A DNA stretch of 64,000 bases from Cryobacterium sp. GrIS_2_6 (GTDB lineage Bacteria; Actinomycetota; Actinomycetes; Actinomycetales; Microbacteriaceae): NCBI RefSeq assembly GCF_035984545.1, contig NZ_JAXCHP010000001.1, positions 2,790,001-2,854,000 on the forward strand. The letters are read 5' to 3'. Of this stretch, positions 8,307-16,710 are shown one piece after another. Position numbers and translations under genes: made by a program. Numbering within the stretch: the first letter of the stretch is position 1; every line of letters starts with the position of its first letter. The notes under the pieces were generated by a model. It was not told the DNA's origin and ran no database searches. It worked only from the letters and a program-made list of their open reading frames with translations.

Positions 8307-9314
8307 TTACTCCTTAGGACGTAGAACCGAGGCGATGACGTCGTCATAAGCCTGTCGACACTGCACGATCCCGGAAACTGCCCGTACCTGCGTCGCATTG
8401 GCATAGGCGCGCGCGACACAGTCTGTGAAGGAACTCACCACGATCTCGAGCGCTGCAGCCGCCGCCAGAGGATCACCGTCGTCGAAGACGGCGGCGGGTA
8501 GGTGGTCGGGCAATGTTAAAGCCACACTCTTCGAACAAACAATCGGCACTCCGACGGCAGCAGCCTCTAGGAGACCAATGCTGTGGGCTTCGCGGGTTGA
8601 TGTATGAAAGTAGATGTCTGTTTCTAGAAGCACTTGGCCGGCGACGGTGGTTGGTCCACGAAACGAGATCGGTGAAAGCGTGGGAAGGTGATATTTCCTG
8701 CGAGCATCCTCATCGAAGGGGCCCCACCAATCAAATTCGACGTCACCGTGAATCTTCAAGAATTCCTCGGCAGCAGAAATCCAGAGGCGTGGCTCTTTTT
8801 GATCGGTAACGCGCGCAATCTCTGAAATCCTGCGAACCCTGCTTGCGTGAAATTCCTTCAGCGGCAACTTATCTGAAATTCCGTTTGGAATCACCGAGAC
8901 AGGAACTCGATCAGAAAAATGTCGCCGATAGTCCGCTGCTTGGCCAGCGCTCACAGTAACGACAGCTGCGGTCCACCTCCTTAGGATCTTCTCCGCAATA
9001 AGGAGTTTGAGAGCCTTGTGGTCGTCTTGTGCACTGTGAATGACGGAAATCACAGGAATACTTCGAAGAAATTGAGACCGAGCGTACACGCCTGGTATCG
9101 CAGAGTGGGCAACTATTACTTCCGGGCCAAAGAAACGGATCTCTTTGCGAAGCTCACTCCACCGACGGAAGCGCCCTCCCGCCCTGCCTGGATCGACGTA
9201 AACCGTTTTGGCGACGATTCCTTCGTCTTCCCAAGCGTCTTGGAGAGCTGCGACGAGTGATTCCGCCCCACCAATTCGGGGGCTCAATAGAACTTGAAGA
9301 ATACGAATACTCAA
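8307..9314 (-). CDS. glycosyltransferase family 4
   Basis: A GT-B glycosyltransferase of about 335 residues. The acceptor loop is ILQVLLSPRIGGAESLVAAL at the N-terminus. The donor side has HTSTREAHSIGLLEAAAVGV near residue 240, with the expected E-X7-E spacing. I prefer TTG 9314 because it overlaps the flippase stop as TTGA and has GGAAGG 10 nt upstream; a GTG at 9332 would add six residues. It belongs to the minus-strand exopolysaccharide operon and acts before flipping. Confidence 0.82.
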   Translation of the reverse strand: MSIRILQVLLSPRIGGAESLVAALQDAWEDEGIVAKTVYVDPGRAGGRFRRWSELRKEIRFFGPEVIVAHSAIPGVYARSQFLRSIPVISVIHSAQDDHKALKLLIAEKILRRWTAAVVTVSAGQAADYRRHFSDRVPVSVIPNGISDKLPLKEFHASRVRRISEIARVTDQKEPRLWISAAEEFLKIHGDVEFDWWGPFDEDARRKYHLPTLSPISFRGPTTVAGQVLLETDIYFHTSTREAHSIGLLEAAAVGVPIVCSKSVALTLPDHLPAAVFDDGDPLAAAAALEIVVSSFTDCVARAYANATQVRAVSGIVQCRQAYDDVIASVLRPKE

Positions 9315-10573
9315 GCGCGGCGACCCTTCCACCTTGTCGGATGGCTTCGGAGCGCAACGAGCGTTAGACCGATCAGCGGGAGCAACTGAACACTGGATGA
9401 TGCCAATGCTGCGCCCACGGCACCAAATACAGCGGTGAGTGAGGCCACGGCCGCGAGTTGGGCGACAGCCGCGACAAACAAGATGTAGGAGACAATTCTG
9501 TCCTTGCCCCGTGCCTGCAAAAAGACAGCCAAAGTCTGATTTGCGATTCCGGGGATTGTCCCCAATGCGAGAAGTTGAAGCACGGGAATCGCGCCGTCAT
9601 AGTCCGAACCGAGCAGGAGGGGGACAGCGAAAGGAGCTAGACAGACCGCCAACAGGGCGCCACCCATAGCGGTTAGAGGCAACCACAGTGCCCGCCTAAT
9701 TGTTGGCCAGGCGATCTGCCAAGTTGTCGCAGCAGCCACAAATGGAACAGCTGCCGATGAAAATGCGTTCGTCAAGAGACCCAAGGGTTGAGTCCACCGG
9801 TTGACCGCGCCAAAGATTCCGACCGTGTGCGACCCACCTATGCCGCCGATTACCTGCATCTCAAGTGACTGAATACCACCGGCGACACCTGCAAGGCCAT
9901 AGTACTTCGAGCCCCTCCAGGGGTTGACGGTAATTCTCCAGCCAAGCATCAGCCGCTCACCGCGAGGCAGGAGAGCCAAGCAGAGAATTGACCCTACACA
10001 AGAACCGACGAAAAGTGAGCACCAAAGGGCGGTCAACGCATCAACACGGACTACATATACCAACGTGGCCAAAGTGACCAATCCTGCCATTCGATCCGCG
10101 AGCACAGTAATCGAGACGATGCCAATTTTGCCCAGCCTTCGTGGCCCAACTTGCGCCGTCTGGGACGTCAGAGTTGCGAGTGCGATCGGGCCTGAGACCC
10201 AAAGCGACTGGTCCGGCACGAAGACAAGAGCTGAAGTCCACATTGAGAGCGAGATCGCGGCAATTCCAATTTTCGCTGACGCTCGATCGCCCAGCTGGAT
10301 GGTGTTCAGTCGGCCGCTCGCTCCCTCACGAATCCAGAGCGAATTCGATCCGAAGTCCAAGAATGTGCAGACTGTCATTCCCAATGCGATCGCAACGATT
10401 ATCGATCCATAGTCTTCTGGGCCGCTGAGCCTAGCAACGAGAATGTACATCGCCGCGAGAACAACTTGCGCGATGCCCGTAGCGCCGGCGAGACCAACGG
10501 ACTTCAGTCCGATTCCCGCACTCCGCGCTGGGACATTCGCTCGATCCTCTACGTTGCGCTCCGTGCGGCTCAA
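9311..10573 (-). CDS. Wzx-type polysaccharide flippase (MOP superfamily)
   Basis: About 420 residues with roughly 12 hydrophobic segments, starting around GLKSVGLAGATGIAQVVLAA and ending in a basic tail. This fits the polysaccharide transporter family that moves undecaprenyl-linked repeat units across the membrane. The frame is open further upstream, but TTG 10573 overlaps the preceding stop as TTGA and has GGAG 8 nt before it, so I take it as the start. Its place among glycosyltransferases in a WbaP/Wzz locus supports the role. Specific catalytic residues are not known for this family. Confidence 0.82.
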   Translation of the reverse strand: MSRTERNVEDRANVPARSAGIGLKSVGLAGATGIAQVVLAAMYILVARLSGPEDYGSIIVAIALGMTVCTFLDFGSNSLWIREGASGRLNTIQLGDRASAKIGIAAISLSMWTSALVFVPDQSLWVSGPIALATLTSQTAQVGPRRLGKIGIVSITVLADRMAGLVTLATLVYVVRVDALTALWCSLFVGSCVGSILCLALLPRGERLMLGWRITVNPWRGSKYYGLAGVAGGIQSLEMQVIGGIGGSHTVGIFGAVNRWTQPLGLLTNAFSSAAVPFVAAATTWQIAWPTIRRALWLPLTAMGGALLAVCLAPFAVPLLLGSDYDGAIPVLQLLALGTIPGIANQTLAVFLQARGKDRIVSYILFVAAVAQLAAVASLTAVFGAVGAALASSSVQLLPLIGLTLVALRSHPTRWKGRRA

Positions 10574-11661
10574 AGTAGCGACTCCACAAAGCCAGTAACG
10601 CCCAAATCCCGAACTCGCTCTGGGCGGGGCAGGATGCGGCATTCCCTCATCGCCGCTGACATCGGCCCAATCGATAGTTCACACCACGTAGCAGACTCTG
10701 GATACTTAGCAACGTCTCGCCGAAGCGACGATGCACCAGCGGCCAGGATGCGGGTCCCACACGCGGCAGCCTTTCCTAGAAGCCCGCTCGGACCCTCGTT
10801 GGAATGCGCAAGAACAACGCAGTCTAGAAGTCCGACGGCCGCATCGAGGTCCCGCTCTTCGAGGATCCCGTCCACGACCCGAACCTGTACGCCCGTCGTC
10901 GTCAACGTCGCGATGAGGTATTCGAGCGCCGAGCGCGCATCCTCGTCAACGCGGCCGGCCACGAGAAGCCCAACGGGCGTACCACCCATCCGCTTTACAG
11001 CGTCAGCAACGAAAGAGAGGTTCTTGCGGACGGAGATGACACCAAGAACTCCGAACCAGTAAAGGTCGGAATCCATGTCCCACGCCTTGGCGACGCGCAT
11101 CTTGTCCTGTTCGTCCGCATGAATCGTAACCGGATCGAGGGCAACTCGCACCTTGGATGTGCCCGCCCACGTCGCGCTCTTCAGCAGCGAAAGTCGGACG
11201 TTCGAAGTTCGACGGGCGCGAGCAAAGAAGTATGACCTAAGGAGCGTCTTTGCGAGTTGGACTCCGGGCAGACGTTGAGGTTGCGCGCGCTCCCTCATGA
11301 CTAGAAGAGACACCTCTCCGGAGCCTGCCCAGGATCCAGCACGCCCAAGTTCGATCGCGAATCTATCGCCGTCGGGAATTACCGTGAGGGTTGCTCCCAC
11401 TACCCGTGAGAGTCGTTCGACCTCGCCCTGACTAAAGTCCGTCGTTTCAAGTACCGTTACACGGTTGAGTAGGTCGCGGAGGTGAATCTGCGTTTCCGCA
11501 CCCGATTCTGTGGCCTTTCCGAGAACTAGACATACTCTGCGCCCCAGCAGGAGGCAGTGTTCAGCCAGAATCCGAACGTAGTACAAGCGGTGACCGTCAG
11601 GATTCTTTTCTACGATCATCGTGCATTCGGCCAATTCGGTACCTTTAGTTGATTCGGACAT
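10570..11661 (-). CDS. glycosyltransferase, GT4-like
   Basis: About 363 residues when started at ATG 11661, 27 nt after the stop of the WbaP-type gene; the frame is open to 11763 but that part overlaps the upstream gene. The C-terminal half has a GT-B donor domain: LYWFGVLGVISVRKNLSFVA, then AHSNEGPSGLLGKAAACGTR with the acidic/glycine pattern of GT4 enzymes. The N-terminal half (PDGHRLYYVRILAEHCLLL) is less typical. The final TGA overlaps the flippase TTG. A role in extending the repeat unit is inferred from context. Confidence 0.7.
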   Translation of the reverse strand: MSESTKGTELAECTMIVEKNPDGHRLYYVRILAEHCLLLGRRVCLVLGKATESGAETQIHLRDLLNRVTVLETTDFSQGEVERLSRVVGATLTVIPDGDRFAIELGRAGSWAGSGEVSLLVMRERAQPQRLPGVQLAKTLLRSYFFARARRTSNVRLSLLKSATWAGTSKVRVALDPVTIHADEQDKMRVAKAWDMDSDLYWFGVLGVISVRKNLSFVADAVKRMGGTPVGLLVAGRVDEDARSALEYLIATLTTTGVQVRVVDGILEERDLDAAVGLLDCVVLAHSNEGPSGLLGKAAACGTRILAAGASSLRRDVAKYPESATWCELSIGPMSAAMRECRILPRPERVRDLGVTGFVESLL

Positions 11662-11687
11662 GAGCTCTTGCTCGCAACACGACGATT

Positions 11688-13241
11688 TCAAATCGCCCCA
11701 TCTGAGCTGAACACAGCCTTGAAGGTTCTCCACAGAATCACGATGTCGCCAGTGAAAGACCAATTCTCAACGTAGTAAAGATCTAACCGGAGGCTATCTT
11801 CCCACGACAGATTCGATCTGCCGCTAACCTGCCACAGGCCACTCATTCCGGGCTTAACGAATAGACGCCGTGTCGCGGCGGAATCGTAGAGGGCGACTTC
11901 CCCCCCGCGCTGAGGACGCGGGCCCACAAGACTCATATCCCCTTTCACGACGTTGAAAAGTTGCAATAGTTCGTCGAGAGAATACCGACGCAGGAATCCA
12001 CCAATTTTCGTGAACCGTGGATCGTTGGCGACTTTGAACAGCGGTTGATCAATCGTTCCTTGCGCCTTGAGCAAGGCGACCAACTGGGCGTCCGCATTAA
12101 CTGTCATGGAACGGAACTTGAGCATGCGGAATGGCTCGCCATTGAGGCCAACTCGTTCCTGCCGAAAGATGACCGGCCCGACACTAGTCAAACTGACCAG
12201 GGCCGCAATACCTATGAGAAGGGGAGAAAATAGAGCCAGAAGAGTGATCGATCCGACAATATCCAGACTCCGTTTGGCGAAATTCTTGAGACCGTCGTAG
12301 GTCGGTGTCTCCACGTGAATCAGCGGTAGGCCAGCTACCGGACGCGCATGGATCCGAGGACCACCGATGTCCGTGAGGGCAGGGGCCATGACGAGGTGCT
12401 GGCGCCCAGGTTCGAGACTCCAGCTCAGTTCGCGAATGCGTGCGGCCGGCAGGTCATCACTGCTCGTGATAACGACTGTGTCGGCTCCTGTGAGTGCCAG
12501 CGCGGCCTGCAGCTCGTCGAAATCACCGACCACCGGAACTGTAGTGCCGGGGAGGTGTTCCAATCCGGCCGGTCGCGGCACGCACGCGCCGACAACCCTA
12601 TATCCAGCCTCGGTTGAGGATCTCAAGACTTCTGCAAGATGGGTCGCTGAGTGAACCGACCCGACGAGGAGCACGGTCGAAGAAAAGGTTCCTCGTTCGC
12701 GTTGCACCCCGAGCCACTGACGCCACATCCACCTGGCAAAGACCAGCACTGCCACGCCGATCGGGAAGGCGATGAGGATATAGCCGCGGGCGACATCCAC
12801 TTTAAAGAGGAATGCGATGATGGCGAGCAAGCCGAACAAGCGCAGGGACGCATTGGCGATGAGTTTGTACTCGTCTGGGCCGGTTCCGAGCACCCGGTAC
12901 CCCCGGCTGCCGTAGATCGTGAGCATCAGCACCCAGCAGAGGATCAGGACCACGGACACTGCGGTGTAGTTCACCGCGAGGTCGAGCGAGGTTCGACGGA
13001 TGGACAGGTCGGCGGAGTCAAGGCCGAACCAGAAGAACTGAACGCCGAAGACGACCCAGACCAATACGAGGAAGTCGGTGATGGCTAGCCGGAGTGCGTA
13101 GACGGTGCGCCAGTCGCGGGACACTGACTTCGCAGGTCGCGCAGGTGCCCGCACTGCCAGCGGTATGACGTTCTCGCTCATGTCCCCCCGGACGGATGCA
13201 GACCAGGAAGACTCCAATTGGCCTACAGGATCGATGTGCAT
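11688..13241 (-). CDS. WbaP-type exopolysaccharide initiating sugar-phosphate transferase
   Basis: A 517-residue polyprenyl-phosphate hexose-1-phosphate transferase. Four N-terminal membrane segments span about residues 45-170. A CoA-binding-like central domain has LLVGSVHSATHLAEVL. A fifth hydrophobic segment (SITLLALFSPLLIGIAALVS) precedes the catalytic Bac_transf domain, which has FRQERVGLNGEPFRMLKFRS, RRYSLDELLQLFNVVKGDMS and GPRP. All the usual landmarks are intact. The enzyme loads the first sugar phosphate onto undecaprenyl phosphate. An ATG at 13181 is an alternative start. The gap upstream has a palindromic G/C tract (13271-13291). Confidence 0.9.
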   Translation of the reverse strand: MHIDPVGQLESSWSASVRGDMSENVIPLAVRAPARPAKSVSRDWRTVYALRLAITDFLVLVWVVFGVQFFWFGLDSADLSIRRTSLDLAVNYTAVSVVLILCWVLMLTIYGSRGYRVLGTGPDEYKLIANASLRLFGLLAIIAFLFKVDVARGYILIAFPIGVAVLVFARWMWRQWLGVQRERGTFSSTVLLVGSVHSATHLAEVLRSSTEAGYRVVGACVPRPAGLEHLPGTTVPVVGDFDELQAALALTGADTVVITSSDDLPAARIRELSWSLEPGRQHLVMAPALTDIGGPRIHARPVAGLPLIHVETPTYDGLKNFAKRSLDIVGSITLLALFSPLLIGIAALVSLTSVGPVIFRQERVGLNGEPFRMLKFRSMTVNADAQLVALLKAQGTIDQPLFKVANDPRFTKIGGFLRRYSLDELLQLFNVVKGDMSLVGPRPQRGGEVALYDSAATRRLFVKPGMSGLWQVSGRSNLSWEDSLRLDLYYVENWSFTGDIVILWRTFKAVFSSDGAI

Positions 13242-13270
13242 CGCTCAGGGATAAGCTTACAAACGGAGGC

Positions 13271-13291
13271 TACCCCCCATTGAGGGGGGTA
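13271..13291. promoter_or_regulatory. palindromic G-tract, candidate operator before the WbaP gene
   Basis: A perfect inverted repeat TACCCCCC-N5-GGGGGGTA lies 30-50 bp upstream of the ATG at 13241. Its minus-strand half reads AATGGGGGG, which also occurs twice before the Wzz-kinase gene (16650 and 16673). No T-run follows on the minus strand, so a terminator for the Asp-box gene is less likely, though on the plus strand it is followed by TAAAAA. Confidence 0.4.
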
Positions 13292-13348
13292 AAAACCTGA
13301 TAGGAGATACTTCCGGTGTTTAGCGGCTTCACTCCCCGAGATATGGGC

Positions 13349-14365
13349 TTACTTGAAAGTCGCGCCCGCGTCGGTCGAGCGCACGACGGTGTCGCCCGCC
13401 CAGAGCCAGATGGTGCTGCCGGCCTCCGAGACAGCGACGGTTCCGGGGAGGGCGGCGGCCGCGGTGCTCGTGGTGTGGCAGCCAGCGACCGTGGCAACAA
13501 GTGCGTCGGTGACGGTGAGCAGTTGCGTGCCGGCGCAGTCGGGGCGGCCGGCCGAGACCACAAGGTAGCCCGTGCTGGCGCGGGCGAGGGCGATCGCGCC
13601 GGGGGGGGTTGCCGGGGCGGACCAGGTCGCGGCGGCATCCGTCGTAGTGAAGAGGCGGCCGTCGGCGCAGAGCGCAGCGGCGACCTTGTCGCCCTTAGGC
13701 GCGAGCGCGACGACGGCGTCGCAGGGAGCGGCGTGGTCGGCGCCCGGGGCGTGCACGCGGGCGCGGTTGGCGGGGTCGACATACCAGCTGGTGGCGACCT
13801 TCTCCGGGTAGGCCTTGTAGTTGTCGCCGGAGACGAAGGTCTTGACGACCTGGGGTGCGCAGTTGGACTTGGCGAGGCCGAGGAGTTCGACGGTGGTTGC
13901 GCTCGTGACGGTGAGGCTTTGCGGGGCGGTTACGTCGGTGGGGCCGCTCGCGTCGGTGGTGTCCCAGGTGGCGCCGGAGTCGGTGGTGAGTTGCGGGGCG
14001 GCCGTGGTGGCGGGGCAGGCGCCGGTTTGGGCACGCCAGGCGGTGGTCGCGTCCACCGCGACAAGGAGGTGAGTGGCAGGGACGGGCAGGATGGTTCCGC
14101 TGCTCGCGGTTGTGCTGGCGGGGGTGGGGGTCGCAGCCGGTGTCGCGCTGGGCGTCGCGGCCGGGGTCGTCGATGCGGTGGGCACGGTCGTGGCGCCGTA
14201 GGACGGGATAATGCGGGGCGTGCCACCGGTGGCGGAGGCGCGGGTGGAGTTGATAGCCCAGATGATCAGCAGGATGTCGAAGGCGATGAAGACGGCCACG
14301 CCGATGTAGACCCAGACGCGGCGGCGGGAGCTGTCCCGGGGCGTGTAACGGGTTTTGCGGGCCAT
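13349..14365 (-). CDS. membrane-anchored Asp-box (BNR-like) beta-propeller protein
   Basis: A 338-residue protein with a basic N-terminus, one membrane segment (VWVYIGVAVFIAFDILLIIW, about residues 17-36), then a Thr/Ala/Pro-rich linker to about residue 88. The extracellular part has repeated Asp-box motifs (TTDSGATWD, TTTDAAATWS, STDAGATFK), which cap blades of sialidase-like propellers. Paired cysteines suggest disulphides outside the cell. Function is unknown; it may bind the exported polysaccharide. It starts 2 nt after the phosphatase stop, so it is co-transcribed with the phosphatase and the kinase. Confidence 0.75.
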   Translation of the reverse strand: MARKTRYTPRDSSRRRVWVYIGVAVFIAFDILLIIWAINSTRASATGGTPRIIPSYGATTVPTASTTPAATPSATPAATPTPASTTASSGTILPVPATHLLVAVDATTAWRAQTGACPATTAAPQLTTDSGATWDTTDASGPTDVTAPQSLTVTSATTVELLGLAKSNCAPQVVKTFVSGDNYKAYPEKVATSWYVDPANRARVHAPGADHAAPCDAVVALAPKGDKVAAALCADGRLFTTTDAAATWSAPATPPGAIALARASTGYLVVSAGRPDCAGTQLLTVTDALVATVAGCHTTSTAAAALPGTVAVSEAGSTIWLWAGDTVVRSTDAGATFK

Positions 14366-14367
14366 GG

Positions 14368-15081
14368 TCAGACCCTCATTCCGAGTGAACCCGCTAGGGC
14401 GGTGGCGATGGTCCTGACTGCGGCGTCGATCGCGACGCCGACTCGGTCGTAGGTGGCCTGGGAGCGCCGGTAGGGGTCCTCGATGTCGTCGTCAGCCGGG
14501 GCGGCGGGCGGCGGGGTGAGGCCCCGGCTCGCGGCGACCTCGGCGATGTAGGCGCGGAGGGTGCTGGCGGGGTTGGCAGCCGCATCGACGAGGGACACGG
14601 CGTGGGCGGCCGTGGGAGCGGCGGCATCCGTTCGGGTGCGCTCGGCGGCGGCGTGTACGGCGGCGGCCTGCTCGGCCTCGGCGAGGCCCGCGGTGAGGCG
14701 GGCGAGCTGGTTGAGCGTGAAGGCGTAGCGGGAGGCGCGGGGGTGCAGGGAGACGACCTCGCTGCGGTGCTCGCGGGCGGCGGTGACCACGAGGTCGGCG
14801 TCGGCGACGAGCTTCGCGGTGAGCTGGCGGGCGTGGTGCGCCTCGGGGTGGCCGCCGTAGTGGATGGAGAGGGCGGCGGCTTCGTCGGGCATGCCCTCGC
14901 CGACCATGGCGTAGGTGCCGGCGCTCAGCACTCGGGCGGGAACGCCGGCCGCGGTGAGGCGGGCGGCGAGCAGCTGCTCGGCGAGCGGCGACCGGCAGAT
15001 GTTGCCGGTGCAGACGACGAGAATCGTGAACGGAGGCTCGGCGGGGGCTGTACTCCCGGTCGGGACTGAGTCAATCGTCAA
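14368..15081 (-). CDS. low-molecular-weight protein tyrosine phosphatase (Wzb-like)
   Basis: A 237-residue protein with the signature CTGNICRS at residues 24-31, i.e. C-X5-R-S with the nucleophile Cys24 and Arg30. The general-acid region is the later EDPY motif before RRSQATYDRV. It is longer than the usual 150 residues because of an Ala-rich insert in the middle. Such enzymes remove phosphate from the tyrosine cluster of BY-kinases and so control polymer length and export. The TTG start overlaps the kinase stop as TTGA and has AGAAGG 7 nt upstream. Coupling to the kinase supports this role. Confidence 0.88.
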   Translation of the reverse strand: MTIDSVPTGSTAPAEPPFTILVVCTGNICRSPLAEQLLAARLTAAGVPARVLSAGTYAMVGEGMPDEAAALSIHYGGHPEAHHARQLTAKLVADADLVVTAAREHRSEVVSLHPRASRYAFTLNQLARLTAGLAEAEQAAAVHAAAERTRTDAAAPTAAHAVSLVDAAANPASTLRAYIAEVAASRGLTPPPAAPADDDIEDPYRRSQATYDRVGVAIDAAVRTIATALAGSLGMRV

Positions 15082-16520
15082 TTGCGCACCTTCTGCTTAG
15101 GCCCCCTCTTTCGGGGGGTCTGGTCCAGAGTATCGGTTTCGCCGTACCCGTAGCCATACCCGTAGCCATAGCCGCCGTAGCCGTACGCGTCGGCGCCGGT
15201 CGTCGGCAGCATCGTGAGCACAAGACCCGAGACGGAGGCGCCCACATTACCCAGGGCGGCGATCGCGGCGGTGAGCTGGCCCTTCTGCACACGGCCGGCC
15301 GCGGCCACGATGATGGCGCCGCCGACGTTCTTGGCGAGGATGGCGGCATCCGTCACCGGGAGGAGCGGCGGGGCGTCGAAGATGACGACGTCGAACTTGT
15401 CGTTGAACTCGCCGATGAAGTAGGACATGCGGGCGGAGCCGAGCAATTCGCTCGGGTTCGGCGGCACCTGGCCGGCGGGGAGGACGAAGAGCTGGGCCTT
15501 GCCCCAGGGCTGGATGATGTCGGCGAGCTCGGCGCGGCCGACGAGGAGGTCGGTGAGGCCGACGGTGCCATCGACGCCCATGTAGTCGGCCATCTTCGGG
15601 CGGCGCAGGTCGGCGTCGATGAGCAGCACGCGCGCGCCGGAGTCAGCGAGGGCGATCGCGAGGTTGGCGGCGGTCGTGCTCTTTCCCTCGCTCTGGATGG
15701 AGGAGGTGATGACGAAGCTGCGGTCGGTGCGGCCAACGTCGAGGAACTGCAGGTTGGTGCGCAGGGTGCGGAAGCTCTCGGCGCGGGGGCTGCGCGGGTC
15801 GACGTGCACGATCAGGGGGCGTTCGCTCGCCTTCGCATCGAAGACGATGCCGCCGAGGATGGGGATGTCGGTGATCTGCTCCACATCGCGTTCGCTGCGG
15901 ATGCGGGTGTCAAGGGTCTGGCGGAGCACCGCGGCGCCGACACCGAGGGCCAGGCCCACAAGCAGGCCGAGCGCGATATTAAGAGGTACGTTCGGGCTGA
16001 CCGGAACGCTCGGCACGGTGGCCTCCTGCGCGCGGGTGAGCTTGACCGGGGAGACCGGCTCGGCGCCGGTGGCCGTGGATGCGGGGGTCTCGATGGTCTG
16101 CACGACGGCGGTGAGACTCAGCGACGTGGCGTTGGCGATGTCGGCGGCACGCACGGGGTCGGTGTCGATGACGGTGATCTCGATGATCGAGGTATCGAGC
16201 GGGGCGGCCGCGGTGATCTGCTTGGAGAGGACATCGGCGGGGATGCCGAGTTCGAGGCTCGCGATCACAGGCAGGAGCACGATCGGGGTCGCGACCAGGT
16301 CGGAGTAGGTCTTGACCCGCTGCACGGTGAAGCTGTTGCCCTGGGCGAGGTCGCTCGTGGTGCCGGTGGACTGGGTGGAGACGAAGACCTTGGCGGTGGC
16401 GCTGAACTTCGGGGTCTGCACGATCGACGCGGTAGCGGCGGCGGCGACGCCGACGAGCGCGAGGATGAGGATCATCACCCAGCTCTTGCGGAGGATGCGA
16501 ATGTAGTCGCGAAGTTCCAC
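15078..16520 (-). CDS. Wzz chain-length regulator fused to BY-kinase
   Basis: A 480-residue polysaccharide co-polymerase. Membrane segments at about residues 15-35 and 175-195 flank an extracellular Wzz domain. The cytoplasmic BY-kinase follows, with Walker A in SSIQSEGKSTTAANLAIAL (about 270), Walker A' in VLLIDADLRRPKMADY and Walker B in FDVVIFDAPPLLPVTD. The tail is a run of alternating Tyr and Gly (about residues 449-464), the usual autophosphorylation cluster, ending in a basic stretch. GTG 16520 has GGAAGG 7 nt upstream. It is first in the operon with its phosphatase and acts with Wzy/Wzx to set chain length. Confidence 0.92.
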   Translation of the reverse strand: MELRDYIRILRKSWVMILILALVGVAAAATASIVQTPKFSATAKVFVSTQSTGTTSDLAQGNSFTVQRVKTYSDLVATPIVLLPVIASLELGIPADVLSKQITAAAPLDTSIIEITVIDTDPVRAADIANATSLSLTAVVQTIETPASTATGAEPVSPVKLTRAQEATVPSVPVSPNVPLNIALGLLVGLALGVGAAVLRQTLDTRIRSERDVEQITDIPILGGIVFDAKASERPLIVHVDPRSPRAESFRTLRTNLQFLDVGRTDRSFVITSSIQSEGKSTTAANLAIALADSGARVLLIDADLRRPKMADYMGVDGTVGLTDLLVGRAELADIIQPWGKAQLFVLPAGQVPPNPSELLGSARMSYFIGEFNDKFDVVIFDAPPLLPVTDAAILAKNVGGAIIVAAAGRVQKGQLTAAIAALGNVGASVSGLVLTMLPTTGADAYGYGGYGYGYGYGYGETDTLDQTPRKRGPKQKVRN

Positions 16521-16649
16521 TAGGCGGCCTTCCCTGTGTTGACTTACCGTGCGCGTGTGCGGTGGTGCGCGAGGGCACAGCAGATGCCCCCTTCGTCATG
16601 GTGTCACAGGTGCACCGTGCCGTTGGGCTAGGACTGGGCAATCTGCCTG

Positions 16650-16681
16650 AATGGGGGTCAGAATACTGAGCAAATGGGGGG
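16650..16681. promoter_or_regulatory. two AATGGGGG direct repeats, candidate operator
   Basis: AATGGGGG at 16650-16657 and AATGGGGGG at 16673-16681 are 23 bp apart, about two helical turns, in the divergent gap between the Wzz-kinase (minus) and the GGDEF-EAL gene (plus). The same word forms half of the palindrome at 13271-13291. No convincing -10/-35 pair was found in this gap by eye. Confidence 0.35.
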
Positions 16682-16710
16682 TGCTGGTGACGGGACGGTA
16701 GGCTCGCAGA

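Noticed and set aside
13571..14230. Sequence rich in short repeats that might be a CRISPR array
   Set aside because: The repeats are codon runs for the Thr/Ala/Pro linker; there are no regular repeat-spacer units.
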